Under the pieces are notes generated by a model, which worked only from the letters and a program-made list of their open reading frames with translations, did not search any database and had not been told where the DNA came from. A stretch of 64,000 bases of DNA from Mycobacterium sp. NBC_00419. Its GTDB lineage: Bacteria; Actinomycetota; Actinomycetes; Mycobacteriales; Mycobacteriaceae. The position numbers and the translations under genes were made by a program. The stretch's first letter is position 1. Every line of letters begins with the position of its first letter. This document shows, one piece after another, positions 35,410 to 44,701 of the stretch. The stretch is taken from positions 3,596,001-3,660,000 of the forward strand of contig NZ_CP107931.1 of NCBI RefSeq assembly GCF_036023875.1. The letters run 5' to 3'.

Positions 35410-37029
35410 CTAGGCCGTCCGGCGAGCCTTGCGCGCCCGTGCTACCGCCAGCGCGGCGACCGCGGCGACCGCCGACGCAGCCACCACCTTCTTCGCCGTC
35501 CCGCCGGCGCGTACCGCGACGTCGGCGCTCAGTGGCGAGCCGACCCGGCCGAAGGTCATGTCCTCGCCGACCTTGTCGACGAAATGGTGGTCGATGGTGT
35601 CGGCCCAGTAGTTCTGCCGCACGGTCCACGGCCGCTTGGTGCCCGACTTCGGCAGCGCGTGCAGGTTGCGCAGCACGTAGCCGGCCTGCAGGTCCCAGGT
35701 GGGCTTCTCGGCGATCGGCTGCCCACCCAGATGCGGGGAAGCGTGGGTGAAGCTGTTGGCCTTCATGTACTCCATCAGCTTGGCCGCGGACTTCGCGGTC
35801 ATGTCGGCGCGCAGCGTCCACGACGCGTTGGTGTAACCGATGCACCAGATCAGGTTGGGCACGTCCTCGAGCATGTGCGCCTTGTAGGAGTACCGGTCCT
35901 GCGGCTTGATCTCGTTGCCGTCCAAGCTGATTCGCACCCCGCCGAGCGCTTGGAGCTGCAGGCCGGTGGCGGTGACGATGATGTCGGCGTCCAGGTGCTG
36001 ACCCGATTTGAGCGCGATGCCGGTCTCGTCGAAGTGGTCGATGTGGTCGGTGACCACCTCGGCGCGGCCATCGGAGATGGCCTCGAACATGTCACCGTCG
36101 GCCACCAGGCACATCCGCTGATCCCACGGGTTGTAGTGCGGCTTGAAGTGCACGTCCACCGGATAGCCCGCTGGCAGCAGGCTCTTGTTCTGCGCGCGGA
36201 TGACGCTCTTCATCACCTCCGGGGCCCGGCGTGACAGCAGCCACGTCGAACCCTCGAACAGGGTGGCGATGAACCGCACGGTCATATGAGAGACCTTGCG
36301 CGGCAACGTTGTCCGGATCGCCTCGTTCAGCGGGTTCACCCGTGAGCCGGAGAACAGGTAGCTCGGCGAGCGCTGCAGCATCGTCACCTTGGCGGCGGTG
36401 CGCGCCAGTGCCGGCATCAGCGAGACCGCGGTGGCACCGCTGCCGATGACGACGATCTTCTTGCCGGTGTAGTCCAGATCCTCGGGCCAGAACTGCGGGT
36501 GCACCACGGTGCCGCCGAACTTCTCGATGCCGGGGAACTCGGGGGTGTAGGCCTCGTCGTAGTTGTAGTAGCCGGAGCCGAAGAAGACCAACCGGCTGCG
36601 GTAGGTCTTCGGGGTGCCGTCCTCGTCGACATGCACCGTCCAGGTGTCGGTGGCCGAGTCCCAGTCCGCGGACTGCACGTAGGTGCCGAACCGGATGTGC
36701 GGGGTGATGCCGTGCTTGCGGGCGGTGTCGGTCATGTACTCGCGGATGTGATCGCCGTCGGCAACGCCCTCCTTGCGGGTCCACGGCTCCCACGGCCAGG
36801 ACAGGGTGAAGATCGAGGAGTCCGAGCGCACGCCGGGGTAGCGGAAGATGTCCCACGTACCGCCGATGCGGTCCCGGCGCTCCAGGATGACGTAGCGGGT
36901 GCCGGGGTTGCGTTCAGCGATGCGGTACGCGGCGCCGATCCCGGAGAATCCGGCGCCGATGATGACGACGTCGTAGACCCCGCCGTCCTGCTCGGCGAGT
37001 GTCGGGGCAATCTCCGGGGTAGCGGTCAT
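35410..37029 (-). CDS. Flavin-containing monooxygenase (Baeyer-Villiger type)
   Basis: 539 residues with two dinucleotide-binding motifs (IIGAGFSGIGAAYR near 24 and VIGSGATAVSL near 190) bracketing the Baeyer-Villiger fingerprint FGGTVVHPQFWP. This is the type of Rv0565c. Substrates of such mycobacterial enzymes include ketones and thioether prodrugs. The last 35 residues are Ala/Val-rich then arginine-rich, possibly a membrane-associating tail. It lies upstream of gpsA on the same strand. Confidence 0.9.
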   Translation of the reverse strand: MTATPEIAPTLAEQDGGVYDVVIIGAGFSGIGAAYRIAERNPGTRYVILERRDRIGGTWDIFRYPGVRSDSSIFTLSWPWEPWTRKEGVADGDHIREYMTDTARKHGITPHIRFGTYVQSADWDSATDTWTVHVDEDGTPKTYRSRLVFFGSGYYNYDEAYTPEFPGIEKFGGTVVHPQFWPEDLDYTGKKIVVIGSGATAVSLMPALARTAAKVTMLQRSPSYLFSGSRVNPLNEAIRTTLPRKVSHMTVRFIATLFEGSTWLLSRRAPEVMKSVIRAQNKSLLPAGYPVDVHFKPHYNPWDQRMCLVADGDMFEAISDGRAEVVTDHIDHFDETGIALKSGQHLDADIIVTATGLQLQALGGVRISLDGNEIKPQDRYSYKAHMLEDVPNLIWCIGYTNASWTLRADMTAKSAAKLMEYMKANSFTHASPHLGGQPIAEKPTWDLQAGYVLRNLHALPKSGTKRPWTVRQNYWADTIDHHFVDKVGEDMTFGRVGSPLSADVAVRAGGTAKKVVAASAVAAVAALAVARARKARRTA

Positions 37030-37108
37030 CGCGGTCCTCGCTTGGTGCGTTATGTGGTCTCGGTCACCACATTAGGCACTGACCGCTGCGTCGGGCGAGG
37101 GCCCGTGG

Positions 37109-37600
37109 CTAGCGGTAGTTGACGAACTGCAGGGCGACGTCGAGATCGGCGCCCTTGAGCAAGGCGATGATGGCCTGCAGGTCGTCACGCTTCTTGGAGC
37201 TCACCCGGATCTCGTCGCCCTGGACCTGGGACTTGACGCCCTTGGGGCCTTCGTCGCGGATGAGCTTGTTGATCTTCTTTGCGTGCTCCTGGTCGATGCC
37301 CTGCTTGAGGGTGCCGCTGACCCGGTAGGTCTTGCCGCTGGCCTGCGGGTCGCCGGCGTCGAACGCCTTCATCGAGATGTCGCGGCGGATCAGCTTCTCC
37401 TTGAAGACGTCCACGGCGGCTTTGACGCGCTCCTCAGTGGAGCTGACGAGCTCGATGACCTCTTCGCCCTTCCAGGCGATGGTGGTGTCGGTGCCGCGGA
37501 AGTCGAACCGGGTGGACAGCTCTTTGGCCGCCTGGTTTAGCGCGTTGTCGACCTCTTGGCGGTCGACCTTGCTGACGATGTCGAACGATGAATCCGCCAT
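37109..37600 (-). CDS. YajQ family nucleotide-binding protein
   Basis: 163 residues with the YajQ/DUF520 pattern: [20 protein letters not shown] at the start, RFDFRGTDT and [16 protein letters not shown] in the middle, and VNYR at the C-terminus. Homologues bind RNA, nucleotides or cyclic di-GMP and can act as effectors. ATG 37600 has GGAGG six bases upstream. The counterpart is Rv0566c. It is the last gene of the block that is syntenic with M. tuberculosis on this side of tRNA-Tyr. Confidence 0.92.
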   Translation of the reverse strand: MADSSFDIVSKVDRQEVDNALNQAAKELSTRFDFRGTDTTIAWKGEEVIELVSSTEERVKAAVDVFKEKLIRRDISMKAFDAGDPQASGKTYRVSGTLKQGIDQEHAKKINKLIRDEGPKGVKSQVQGDEIRVSSKKRDDLQAIIALLKGADLDVALQFVNYR

Positions 37601-37623
37601 TGGAGCCTCCTCGGTGTGATCGG

Positions 37624-37678
37624 CCGGTTTGTGCTTGGGGTACATCCTCGTTGTACCCTGCTACTCGCACCAAACCGG
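37624..37678. repeat. Nested inverted repeat between YajQ gene and tRNA-Tyr
   Basis: The outer arms CCGGTTTGTGC (37624-37634) and GCACCAAACCGG (37667-37678) pair over 11 bp with one bulged C. Inside them GGGTAC (37638-37643) and GTACCC (37653-37658) form a second perfect 6-bp stem. The structure lies 23 bases before the YajQ start on the minus strand and 20 bases before the tRNA. It may be a leader hairpin of YajQ or part of the tRNA promoter region. Confidence 0.6.
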
Positions 37679-37698
37679 TCCCCGGTGAGGCGCGACCC

Positions 37699-37781
37699 GG
37701 CAGGTTGCCCGAGCGGCCAATGGGAGCGGACTGTAAATCCGTCGGCGAAAGCCTACACAGGTTCGAATCCTGTACCTGCCA
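37699..37781 (+). tRNA. tRNA-Tyr (GTA)
   Basis: An 83-nt class II tRNA. The acceptor stem pairs GGCAGGT (37699-37705) with ACCTGCC (37774-37780), discriminator A at 37781, CCA not encoded. Anticodon stem CGGA/TCCG encloses the loop CTGTAAA with anticodon GTA at 37733-37735. A long variable arm and the T-loop GTTCGAATC follow. Type II structure with GTA is tyrosine. It marks the border between the conserved block and the accessory region downstream. Confidence 0.97.
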
Positions 37782-37791
37782 CGCTGTTCAG

Positions 37792-37809
37792 GCCCGTCTC
37801 GCGACGGGC
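37792..37809 (+). terminator. Intrinsic terminator-like hairpin after tRNA-Tyr
   Basis: A perfect 7-bp stem GCCCGTC / GACGGGC with a TCGC tetraloop begins 10 bases after the tRNA and is followed by TTGATTGCGTT, a weak T-rich tract. This form is common for mycobacterial tRNA terminators, which often lack a full U run. Confidence 0.65.
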
Positions 37810-37924
37810 TTGATTGCGTTAGGGACTACCGCGCGGCGTGTCCCCAGCCCCTGATGATGTGGCCATCGCGAAGCGCTCTAGCATCTTGCACTGACGTCAA
37901 TACATCTAATGGGGAGCGGCATCA

Positions 37925-39382
37925 ATGACCACCACTGTGAAGTCTCGTGCCGCGATAGTCAGTGTTCTGGCCGCCGGCGCCGCCGCGACCGGGCTGCTCA
38001 CCGGCGCCGCTCTCGGGTCGGCCCCCACCGCGAACGCCACCTGTGCCTCATTCTTCGGCCTCGGTAACAGTGCCGAATGCACGAGCACACCGTTGAGCAT
38101 CGCGATCGCGATCGGCCCCAACGCCACCGCCAACGCCAGCGGATTGTTCGGCGCCGCCTTCGCTCTCGGCGCGAACTCCGCTGCCACGACCGGTGATGCG
38201 TTCACCTTCGCCACCGCGGTCGGCGACGGCTCGACCGCGACCGCCCAGGGATTGTTCGGTCTGGCAACCCAACTCGGACCCAACGGCAGTGCCGTCACCA
38301 AGGGTTCGGGCCTGCTCGCCAACCTCGGGGTCAACATCGCGCTGAACGTGACCGCCCCGTGGGCGCCGGCCAACAGCAGCACCGTCTCGGCCGGTGGAAC
38401 GGGCGCCGGCGGGAACCTCGCGATCAACCTGTTCGGCACCGGGACCTCCGGAAATCCGAACAGCATGCACGTGATCTCGGCCGGCCAGTTCGGCATCGCG
38501 ACCAACGTCGGCGGCAGCAACAACTCCGTGGAATCCGGTCTGGCGGGAGCCGGTTCGGTGATCAACCTTGCCACCAACCTGTTCGGCAGCAACAACACCG
38601 TGTCGGCGCAGGGCGGCATCTTCAACTGGGCCACCAACCTTCTCGGCGATGGCAATACCGTCCAGACCAACGGCAGCCTGGTGAACACCGCGAGCAGCCT
38701 GTTCGGCAGCAACAACACCGTGCAGACGTTGGGTGGCTACCTGAACTGGGGCCGCAGCATCTTCGGTGACGGCAATACCGTCAGCGTCGCCGGCGGATAT
38801 CAGAATGCGGCCAGGACCCTGTTCGGCGGCGGCAACAACGTCGCGATCGTCGGCGGTAACGGCAACACCGCACAGAACATCTTCGGCACCAACAACACCA
38901 CCTCGATCACGGGTGGTTTCAACAACGTCGCCAGCAATCTGCTGGGCGGCAACAACAACAAGATCATCTCCGAGGGCGGCAACGTGAACTCGGTGCGCAA
39001 CATCATCGGCAGCGACAACATCCTGACCGTCGGTGGCGCCGGTAGTAACTGGAACACCGTGCTCAACACGCTGGGCAACGGCAACACCATCAACGGCGGC
39101 GGGGCGGGCGGCAACTTCACCGCCGGCTTCAACGCGCTGGGCAGCACCAACACGGTGAACGCCGGCCCCGGACCGCTGGTCCTGGCCGGAACCGTCCTGG
39201 CGAACGGCCAGTCGGTTACCAAGACCACCCCGGGCATCGCGATCAACAACTTCGTCGTTGGCGGGGCGTCGGCGGTCAACCCGCAGGGCGGCAAGGCCAC
39301 GAAGAAGAGTGCAACCACCAGCAAGAGCACCGCAGGTGGAAAGTCGTCCGCGACCGGTGGGAGCAAGCGGGGCGATCAGTAG
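37925..39382 (+). CDS. Secreted repeat protein, predicted beta-solenoid
   Basis: 485 residues. A signal peptide covers about residues 1-38 (cleavage near TANA). A two-cysteine segment follows, then glycine/alanine repeats of the SIAIAIGPNATANA type that recall YadA-like head repeats. From 38576 nine tandem units of 20-22 residues follow the pattern xLFGxxNTVxxxGGxxNxA. The tail is Lys/Ser/Gly-rich and probably disordered. Turn-forming NN, GG and DG steps with alternating hydrophobic positions suggest a right- or left-handed beta-solenoid outside the cell. Candidate role is surface adhesion or wall association; no enzyme motif is seen. Confidence 0.8.
   Translation: MTTTVKSRAAIVSVLAAGAAATGLLTGAALGSAPTANATCASFFGLGNSAECTSTPLSIAIAIGPNATANASGLFGAAFALGANSAATTGDAFTFATAVGDGSTATAQGLFGLATQLGPNGSAVTKGSGLLANLGVNIALNVTAPWAPANSSTVSAGGTGAGGNLAINLFGTGTSGNPNSMHVISAGQFGIATNVGGSNNSVESGLAGAGSVINLATNLFGSNNTVSAQGGIFNWATNLLGDGNTVQTNGSLVNTASSLFGSNNTVQTLGGYLNWGRSIFGDGNTVSVAGGYQNAARTLFGGGNNVAIVGGNGNTAQNIFGTNNTTSITGGFNNVASNLLGGNNNKIISEGGNVNSVRNIIGSDNILTVGGAGSNWNTVLNTLGNGNTINGGGAGGNFTAGFNALGSTNTVNAGPGPLVLAGTVLANGQSVTKTTPGIAINNFVVGGASAVNPQGGKATKKSATTSKSTAGGKSSATGGSKRGDQ
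38576..39127 (+). repeat. Tandem 60-bp coding repeats (20-residue units)
   Basis: Six consecutive 60-bp units (38576-38935), then units of 63, 66 and 63 bp. A stretch of about 24 bases starting at 38579 recurs identically 120 bp later. Each unit encodes N/S/T-hydrophobic-hydrophobic-G followed by NNT/GNT and a GG step. The periodicity is at codon level and the sequence is protein-coding throughout. Confidence 0.85.
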
Positions 39383-39409
39383 CCGACGCCCTGGGCCGAC
39401 TGTTCGCCA

Positions 39410-39432
39410 ATTTGCCACTAGCAAATGGCGCC
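39410..39432. promoter_or_regulatory. Shared upstream element, copy 1 (first giant gene)
   Basis: Contains the perfect inverted repeat ATTTGC-CACTA-GCAAAT (39410-39426) followed by GGCGCC. The segment 39412-39432 is repeated at 44612-44632 with only two mismatches. In both places the last base is 70 bp before the ATG of a giant repeat-protein gene. Conserved sequence and spacing point to a transcription-factor operator or promoter element. Confidence 0.55.
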
Positions 39433-39501
39433 TGTGATGCTTGATCGTGCAATACTGCTGACCACTTAACTTTCGTGCGCGTCAAAGTCGGGGTGGCAGC
39501 T

Positions 39502-42500
39502 ATGGGACATAAGCGTCTCTACGTCGGTCGGGTCGGCGCATTGGCGGTCGCACTCGGTGTAGGCGGTTTCATCGCGGGCTTGCCCGTGGCGGCCGCCGAC
39601 ACCGGAAGCGGTGACTCGGGGAAGACGACGGGCACGTCGGTAGCGCACAGTGCCCGCAAGGCCGCCGCGGACCGCGGTGCCAGCGCATCGTCCGGTAACG
39701 GCGACAAGGGTTCGGGCTCGGGCAAGCCGGCCAGTGCCGCCAGCACGGAGGTCGCGGGCGGAACGTCGGCACGCCGAATCCATACCGGCAGCACCGAGAG
39801 TTCCGACGCTGGTGCCAAGCCGGACTCGGCGGCACCCTCGGCGGCCGACCCGTCGGCGCCGCCTGCTGACGGCGTCGCGACGGTCGAAGTGGCGGAGCCG
39901 TCGCCTCCGGTGCTCACCGCGGCTTCACCGAACGGATCGCTGTCGGCGTCCCACAGTGGATCGCCGGACTCGCTGACTGCAGCCGACGATCCTCTCACCG
40001 CCCTGACCGCGCCGCTGGCGTGGGCCGCGCTGGCGGTCAGCCGCCGCGAGACCTCGAACAGTTCCGCGGTTACGCCCGCGGCGGCCTCGGTGACCACCAG
40101 CGAGCCGGTCGCCGCCACGGTTGCCGTCGACCCACTGGCTGCGTTGATCCGGATCTTCGTCGGTGACGGCACCGCCGATCATCCCGACGCCGGCATCCTG
40201 TTCGGCAACGGCTACAGCTACACCAGTTATGAGGGCGCGTGCCAAAGCGGCGCGTGCAACGGCGGCCGGGCCGGCCTGATTGGCAACGGCGGCAACGGTT
40301 TCAACGGTGGTGACGGCGGTGCGGCGGGCCTGCTCGGTAATGGCGGTGCCGGCGGCCACGGGGTTGACGGCATCAACGGCGGTGCCGGCGGCGACGGTGG
40401 CCGGGGCGGGCTGCTGATGGGCGACGGTGGCCGTGGCGGCGACGGTGACACGGTGACCTCCGGTGCGGCCGGTCGCGGTGGCAACGGCGGATTCATCGGC
40501 GGCCACAAGGGTGCCGACGGCGCAGGTGCCTCGTCGGTCACCTCTGCTGTCGCATTGTCGGCGGAGGCGGTCACCACGCCGACGCCGGTGGGTGCGAGCC
40601 TGTCCGCGTATATCTATCTGAAGCTCGCTGCGATCGTCGCCCACGCACTTCTCGACGAGACCGGCGACATCAAGTCCGATCTCCTTGACATCATTCAGGA
40701 TTCGACCTTCGTCACCTACGTCGCCGAAACGGTTGCCGCAGCGGTCGAGCCCGCGTTAGCAGCCATTTCGACACCGGCTGCGGCGCAGCAGGAAGTCGCC
40801 AACATCATCGGGAACGCCGTCGCCGCCGCAGTGGTAGTGCTGTTCAGTGATGACGCGGTCCGCCACTACACCGCGAAGTTGCTCGAGAGCTTGCCCGACG
40901 ATGCCCTGGATGCGTTGAAAGATGTTATCGAAGATGGGGGCAGCCTCGTCCAAATCCTTGAACACATCGGTGCCGACCAGATCGCCAGCGAGATCGGAAT
41001 AGCGCTGGCAGACAGTGAAGTTCAGCAGACGGTGGGGGATACGGCACAGACATTTGTCGGGGTGCTGCTCGGGGCGCAGGCACCCCCTGACGGAGCGATC
41101 TCGGTCGACGCCGTCGATGAGTTCGCGTGGACGGTCAACCAGCTGATCGTCCCCTCGCTGACCTCGGCGCTGGGCGGTGGGGCACTCGGGTTCGCCGTCG
41201 CCACCCAGGTCGGGTTCGCGGTGCAGAGCTTCCTCACCGCCGACGGCGGCGTTGCCGTCCAGGTGGGCAACGGGTTGAGTGCGGTGGTCAACGGTGTGGT
41301 CAGCACGTTCCTCGCACAAAGCGGAATCGCCGACGCTCTCGAAGTTCTCATCGGGGGTCTGCTCAATGGGGCCATTCCCGCGAGACTGATCGCCGACTTC
41401 CAGGAAAACCCTGCCGTCACGGCGGCGCTGCCGCCCACCCTGATCGCAGCACTAGACGGCATCGGTAGCTCTCTGCTGAGCAGACCTGACATCCAACAAC
41501 TTGTTGGCGAAACCCTGATTCAACTGGTGAACGGCGTTCTGGCCGAACCTCAAGTGAATGCCGACACCGGCCAGTGGCTCGGTCAGTTGGTAACCGGCGA
41601 ACTCAACAAGAACCCGGCGACCGCCGGATTGGGCAGCGCTATCGGTTACGCCGTCGAACAGGCGGTAGACGCCCTGCTGGCCAACAACTCGATCAGTGAA
41701 TTGCTCACATCGGTGATCGATGCCGGCCTGAATGCGCTCCTCAACGATGACATCTACTCCGGACTGTTGGCCGCCGCGAAACAGTTCGTCACCGACGTCG
41801 CCGACGGAACCGCGACCAACGTGGCCGCGCAGGATGCCGTGACCTTCTTCTTGTCCGAATCCGGTGTGAAGACAACACTCACGGCGACGGTTACCGCCGT
41901 ACTCGACACGCTCCAGACATCCCTCTCGCAAACCGCTGTCCAACATGCTCTTTCATCCGCGGCAGGCGCACTGATCGACGGCCTCTTGCTGTCGCCCGAG
42001 GTGCCTGATTACGTCTCCCAGTTGATCGGAGAGTTGGTAGCCAACCAGCTCGGCAACACCGCGCTCGGTACCGCTCTGGGTGCCGCTGTGGATCAGACAA
42101 TCAATGCACTGCTTCAGGATCCGGCGTTCGGCCATGGTCTGGGAGCAGCGGTCAGCGCGGCGGTGAGCGGATTCTTCGGCCAGACGGGTATCCCCGCTGC
42201 CCTGATCGCCACCGCCCAGCAGATCGCCACCGACCTTCTCGACGGAACTGCCACTGCCGCAACCGTTCAGGCGGCGTTGACTGCTCTGCTGGGCCAGGTC
42301 GCTACCGGGGTCGGCGCGGCGACCACCGACGCGCTTTCTGCACTGCTGAACAGCCCGGGCGTCGTATCGGCGCTGGCCGTCGTGCCCACCCTGTTCATCA
42401 GCACCGCATTGTCGGAGACCGTCGCCGTGCAAGCTATTGCGGCGCAGGTTGGCCAGTGGCTGACCGCCGAACTCGAAAACAACCCCGCCACAGCCGGATT

Positions 42501-44583
42501 CAGCACGTTCGTGGGTGACACAGTGAGCGCCGCGCTCGCCGACCTGCTCGGTAACGCAGCGTTCGTCGACGGCCTCGGGGACGTGTTGGATGCGCCCATT
42601 TCAGGTCTGCTGAATCACAGTGGCGTGATCGCTGCCCTTGCCGACGTGGCGGGCCAGCTTGCCCAGCACCTGGCGGCCGGGATGGATCCGTCCGACGCGG
42701 TGGCCACCGCCCTGCAGGCGCTGCAGGGCAGCACTGCCATTCAGTCCGGTGTCGGCGCTGCGGTCAAGGATGCGCTGGCGGCAGTGCTCGGCGATTCCGC
42801 GGTGCTGCAGAACCTCGGTACCGCGATCTCGGACATCGTCACCACCCTGGCCGGTAATACCGCCATACAGAACTTCGTCGGCCAACTCGTCCAGCAATGG
42901 GCGACAACGGCTTTGGGCGGCGGTGCCGCCGCGACGGCGCTCGCCAGCCAGCTCAACACCGCGGTGCAGGGCCTGCTTGCCAACACCGCTGGCGTCGACG
43001 GGGTGCTGGCTGTCGTCAGTTCCGCGGTGTCGACCCTGCTGAACGCCCCCGGGGTCGTCGCGGCATTGGCCGATGCGGCCGGTCAGATCGCGTCGGCTGT
43101 CGTCGCCGGCACGGACCCGGCGGTGGCGGTGCAGACGCTGTTGGGCACGAGCGCTTTCCAGCAGGGTGTCGGCGCGGCCATCGGTGCTGCGGTGAACACG
43201 TTGCTCACCTACCAAGGCCTGCTGCCTGCGTTGGGCGCCTTTGTCCACGACGTGCTCGCCGGGGCTGCCAGTCAGGAAGCGGTCCGGGCGTGGGTCGGTC
43301 AAGAGGTCGCCGGCATCGTCAGTTCGGCGCTGAACAACACTCCGCTGGCCGAGGCGGTCGCCTCGGCGGCACGCGCGGCCGTGCAGCATTTCCTGGCCGA
43401 CTCGGCCGCGATCGACGGACTGCTGTCGGTCGTCGGTCAGGCGGTGTCGGACCTTGTTGGTGCCCAAGGGGTTTCGGCAGCGTTGTCCCAGGCGGCCGAC
43501 GGGCTCGTCACGGCACTGCTGTCCGGTACCGACCCGAATGCGGCATGGCAGGGGCTGCAAGCCAATCAGGCGTTTGTGTCGGCGCTCATCAGCACGGTGG
43601 GTGCTGCAGTCCATGCGGTAGTCACCGATTCGGGTCTGATCTCCGCGCTGGGCTCGGCTGTGGAGACCATGGTCGCCCGGCTGGCACCTAGCCCTGCCGT
43701 GCAGGCCTACATCAACGGGTTGCTCGGGCCCACCTACGGCCCGGTCGTGGTGAGCATCCTGGCAACTCCCCACTCAGCCGCTGACCTGGCCGCCGGTGTC
43801 GGGGCCCTGCTCAGCGGTGTGCTGGCGCAACCGGGGGTGGCCGCTGCGCTGTCCTCGATCGCCAGCCAGTTCGCCGCAACGGTATTGGGCGGCAGCAGCG
43901 TCGATGCTGCGGTGCAGGCCGCGCTGGCGGCCTTGGCGGCTAACCAGGCGATCAAGAACGCCATCGACGCGGTGACCCCCGGTGCGCTCAGCTCGGTGCT
44001 GAGCCTGCCGGCCGTGCAGCAGGCCGCGAGTAACGCGGTGGGGGATCTGGTGGTCAGCCTGCTTCAGGGGACCGTGCTGGACAACCCGCAGCTGGACTCG
44101 GCGTTGGGCGGAGCCGCCAAGGCGGCCGTGGCCTCGCTGCTGTCGGATCCCGCCGTGCAGGGCCTAATCTCCACGCTCGCCCTCGACGTCATTAACGGAA
44201 CGTCGACCGACCAACTCGCCGGAACCGTCCTGCAGGCCGTCATCACCACCCCGAACCTGCAATACGCCTTCGGTTTCGCCATCGGCCGCGGCGTCGGTTC
44301 ACTGTTCGGCGCCAACCCGATCGGCACCTTCGTCGGCAACATCGTCGGGGTCGGCGCCGCGCTGGCGATCGGTCTCACGGCCAGTACCGCGTTGCTGATC
44401 GAAAAGGTCAGTGCGCTCTTCGGTGGACCGCTGCCAAGCCCCGCTGGCAGCGGCTTGCTGCTCGTTCCTGCGGCCGCCGTCCACCCGGTGTCGACCCTCG
44501 GCGACGGACGGGGCTCCTCGCAACTGCGTGAACTGACCTCAACGAACAACCCGTTGTTCCTCATCGAGGTGGCAGTGGCCTGA
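39502..44583 (+). CDS. Giant exported PGRS-like/helical-repeat protein 1
   Basis: 1,693 residues. A signal peptide (RVGALAVALGVGGFIAGLPVA, AAA-D cleavage) is followed by a Ser/Ala/Gly-rich low-complexity region. Residues about 221-336 form a PGRS-like block of GNGG/GGA triplets preceded by DGTADHPDAGIL, with a paired-cysteine GACQSGACNGG. Residues 340-1405 form a long array of amphipathic LLxxxxVxxAL-type helices, with an approximately 140-residue higher-order period in the second half. From about 1410 (GPTYGP) a conserved C-terminal module has a glycine-zipper hydrophobic stretch. There is no PE domain. ATG 39502 was chosen because the matching MGHKR start occurs in the paralogue. Confidence 0.8.
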   Translation: MGHKRLYVGRVGALAVALGVGGFIAGLPVAAADTGSGDSGKTTGTSVAHSARKAAADRGASASSGNGDKGSGSGKPASAASTEVAGGTSARRIHTGSTESSDAGAKPDSAAPSAADPSAPPADGVATVEVAEPSPPVLTAASPNGSLSASHSGSPDSLTAADDPLTALTAPLAWAALAVSRRETSNSSAVTPAAASVTTSEPVAATVAVDPLAALIRIFVGDGTADHPDAGILFGNGYSYTSYEGACQSGACNGGRAGLIGNGGNGFNGGDGGAAGLLGNGGAGGHGVDGINGGAGGDGGRGGLLMGDGGRGGDGDTVTSGAAGRGGNGGFIGGHKGADGAGASSVTSAVALSAEAVTTPTPVGASLSAYIYLKLAAIVAHALLDETGDIKSDLLDIIQDSTFVTYVAETVAAAVEPALAAISTPAAAQQEVANIIGNAVAAAVVVLFSDDAVRHYTAKLLESLPDDALDALKDVIEDGGSLVQILEHIGADQIASEIGIALADSEVQQTVGDTAQTFVGVLLGAQAPPDGAISVDAVDEFAWTVNQLIVPSLTSALGGGALGFAVATQVGFAVQSFLTADGGVAVQVGNGLSAVVNGVVSTFLAQSGIADALEVLIGGLLNGAIPARLIADFQENPAVTAALPPTLIAALDGIGSSLLSRPDIQQLVGETLIQLVNGVLAEPQVNADTGQWLGQLVTGELNKNPATAGLGSAIGYAVEQAVDALLANNSISELLTSVIDAGLNALLNDDIYSGLLAAAKQFVTDVADGTATNVAAQDAVTFFLSESGVKTTLTATVTAVLDTLQTSLSQTAVQHALSSAAGALIDGLLLSPEVPDYVSQLIGELVANQLGNTALGTALGAAVDQTINALLQDPAFGHGLGAAVSAAVSGFFGQTGIPAALIATAQQIATDLLDGTATAATVQAALTALLGQVATGVGAATTDALSALLNSPGVVSALAVVPTLFISTALSETVAVQAIAAQVGQWLTAELENNPATAGFSTFVGDTVSAALADLLGNAAFVDGLGDVLDAPISGLLNHSGVIAALADVAGQLAQHLAAGMDPSDAVATALQALQGSTAIQSGVGAAVKDALAAVLGDSAVLQNLGTAISDIVTTLAGNTAIQNFVGQLVQQWATTALGGGAAATALASQLNTAVQGLLANTAGVDGVLAVVSSAVSTLLNAPGVVAALADAAGQIASAVVAGTDPAVAVQTLLGTSAFQQGVGAAIGAAVNTLLTYQGLLPALGAFVHDVLAGAASQEAVRAWVGQEVAGIVSSALNNTPLAEAVASAARAAVQHFLADSAAIDGLLSVVGQAVSDLVGAQGVSAALSQAADGLVTALLSGTDPNAAWQGLQANQAFVSALISTVGAAVHAVVTDSGLISALGSAVETMVARLAPSPAVQAYINGLLGPTYGPVVVSILATPHSAADLAAGVGALLSGVLAQPGVAAALSSIASQFAATVLGGSSVDAAVQAALAALAANQAIKNAIDAVTPGALSSVLSLPAVQQAASNAVGDLVVSLLQGTVLDNPQLDSALGGAAKAAVASLLSDPAVQGLISTLALDVINGTSTDQLAGTVLQAVITTPNLQYAFGFAIGRGVGSLFGANPIGTFVGNIVGVGAALAIGLTASTALLIEKVSALFGGPLPSPAGSGLLLVPAAAVHPVSTLGDGRGSSQLRELTSTNNPLFLIEVAVA

Positions 44584-44611
44584 ACGGGCCAGCCACCGGT
44601 TGTTTATCTGC

Positions 44612-44632
44612 TTGCCATCAGCAAATGGCGCC
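44612..44632. promoter_or_regulatory. Shared upstream element, copy 2 (second giant gene)
   Basis: Matches 39412-39432 at 19 of 21 positions, including AGCAAATGGCGCC, and again ends 70 bp before the giant gene's ATG. The inverted repeat is shorter here (TTGC-CATCA-GCAA). Sequence between element and start has diverged except near the ribosome-binding region (GTCAAA, TCGGGG), which supports selection on the element. Confidence 0.55.
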
Positions 44633-44701
44633 ATGGTCTGCGCCGCTGTGATATCTCTGACTGACGTATCTTTCTCAGGCGTCAAATCGGGGGTTGGAGC
44701 A

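Noticed and set aside
37588..37854. Open frames crossing tRNA-Tyr
   Set aside because: The interval is fully explained by the tRNA, its terminator hairpin and the YajQ leader.
38576..39127. CRISPR-like periodic 60-bp repeats
   Set aside because: The repeats are degenerate, in frame, and encode a regular 20-residue protein repeat; there are no unique spacers and no cas genes.
40165..40510. PE_PGRS gene
   Set aside because: The glycine block is PGRS-like, but the protein starts with a Sec-type signal peptide and has no PE domain or YxxxD/E export motif following one.
41022..43773. Several long minus-strand frames inside the giant repeat genes
   Set aside because: They mirror the repeats on the coding strand and lack start signals; the plus-strand frames carry the signal peptides and conserved modules.
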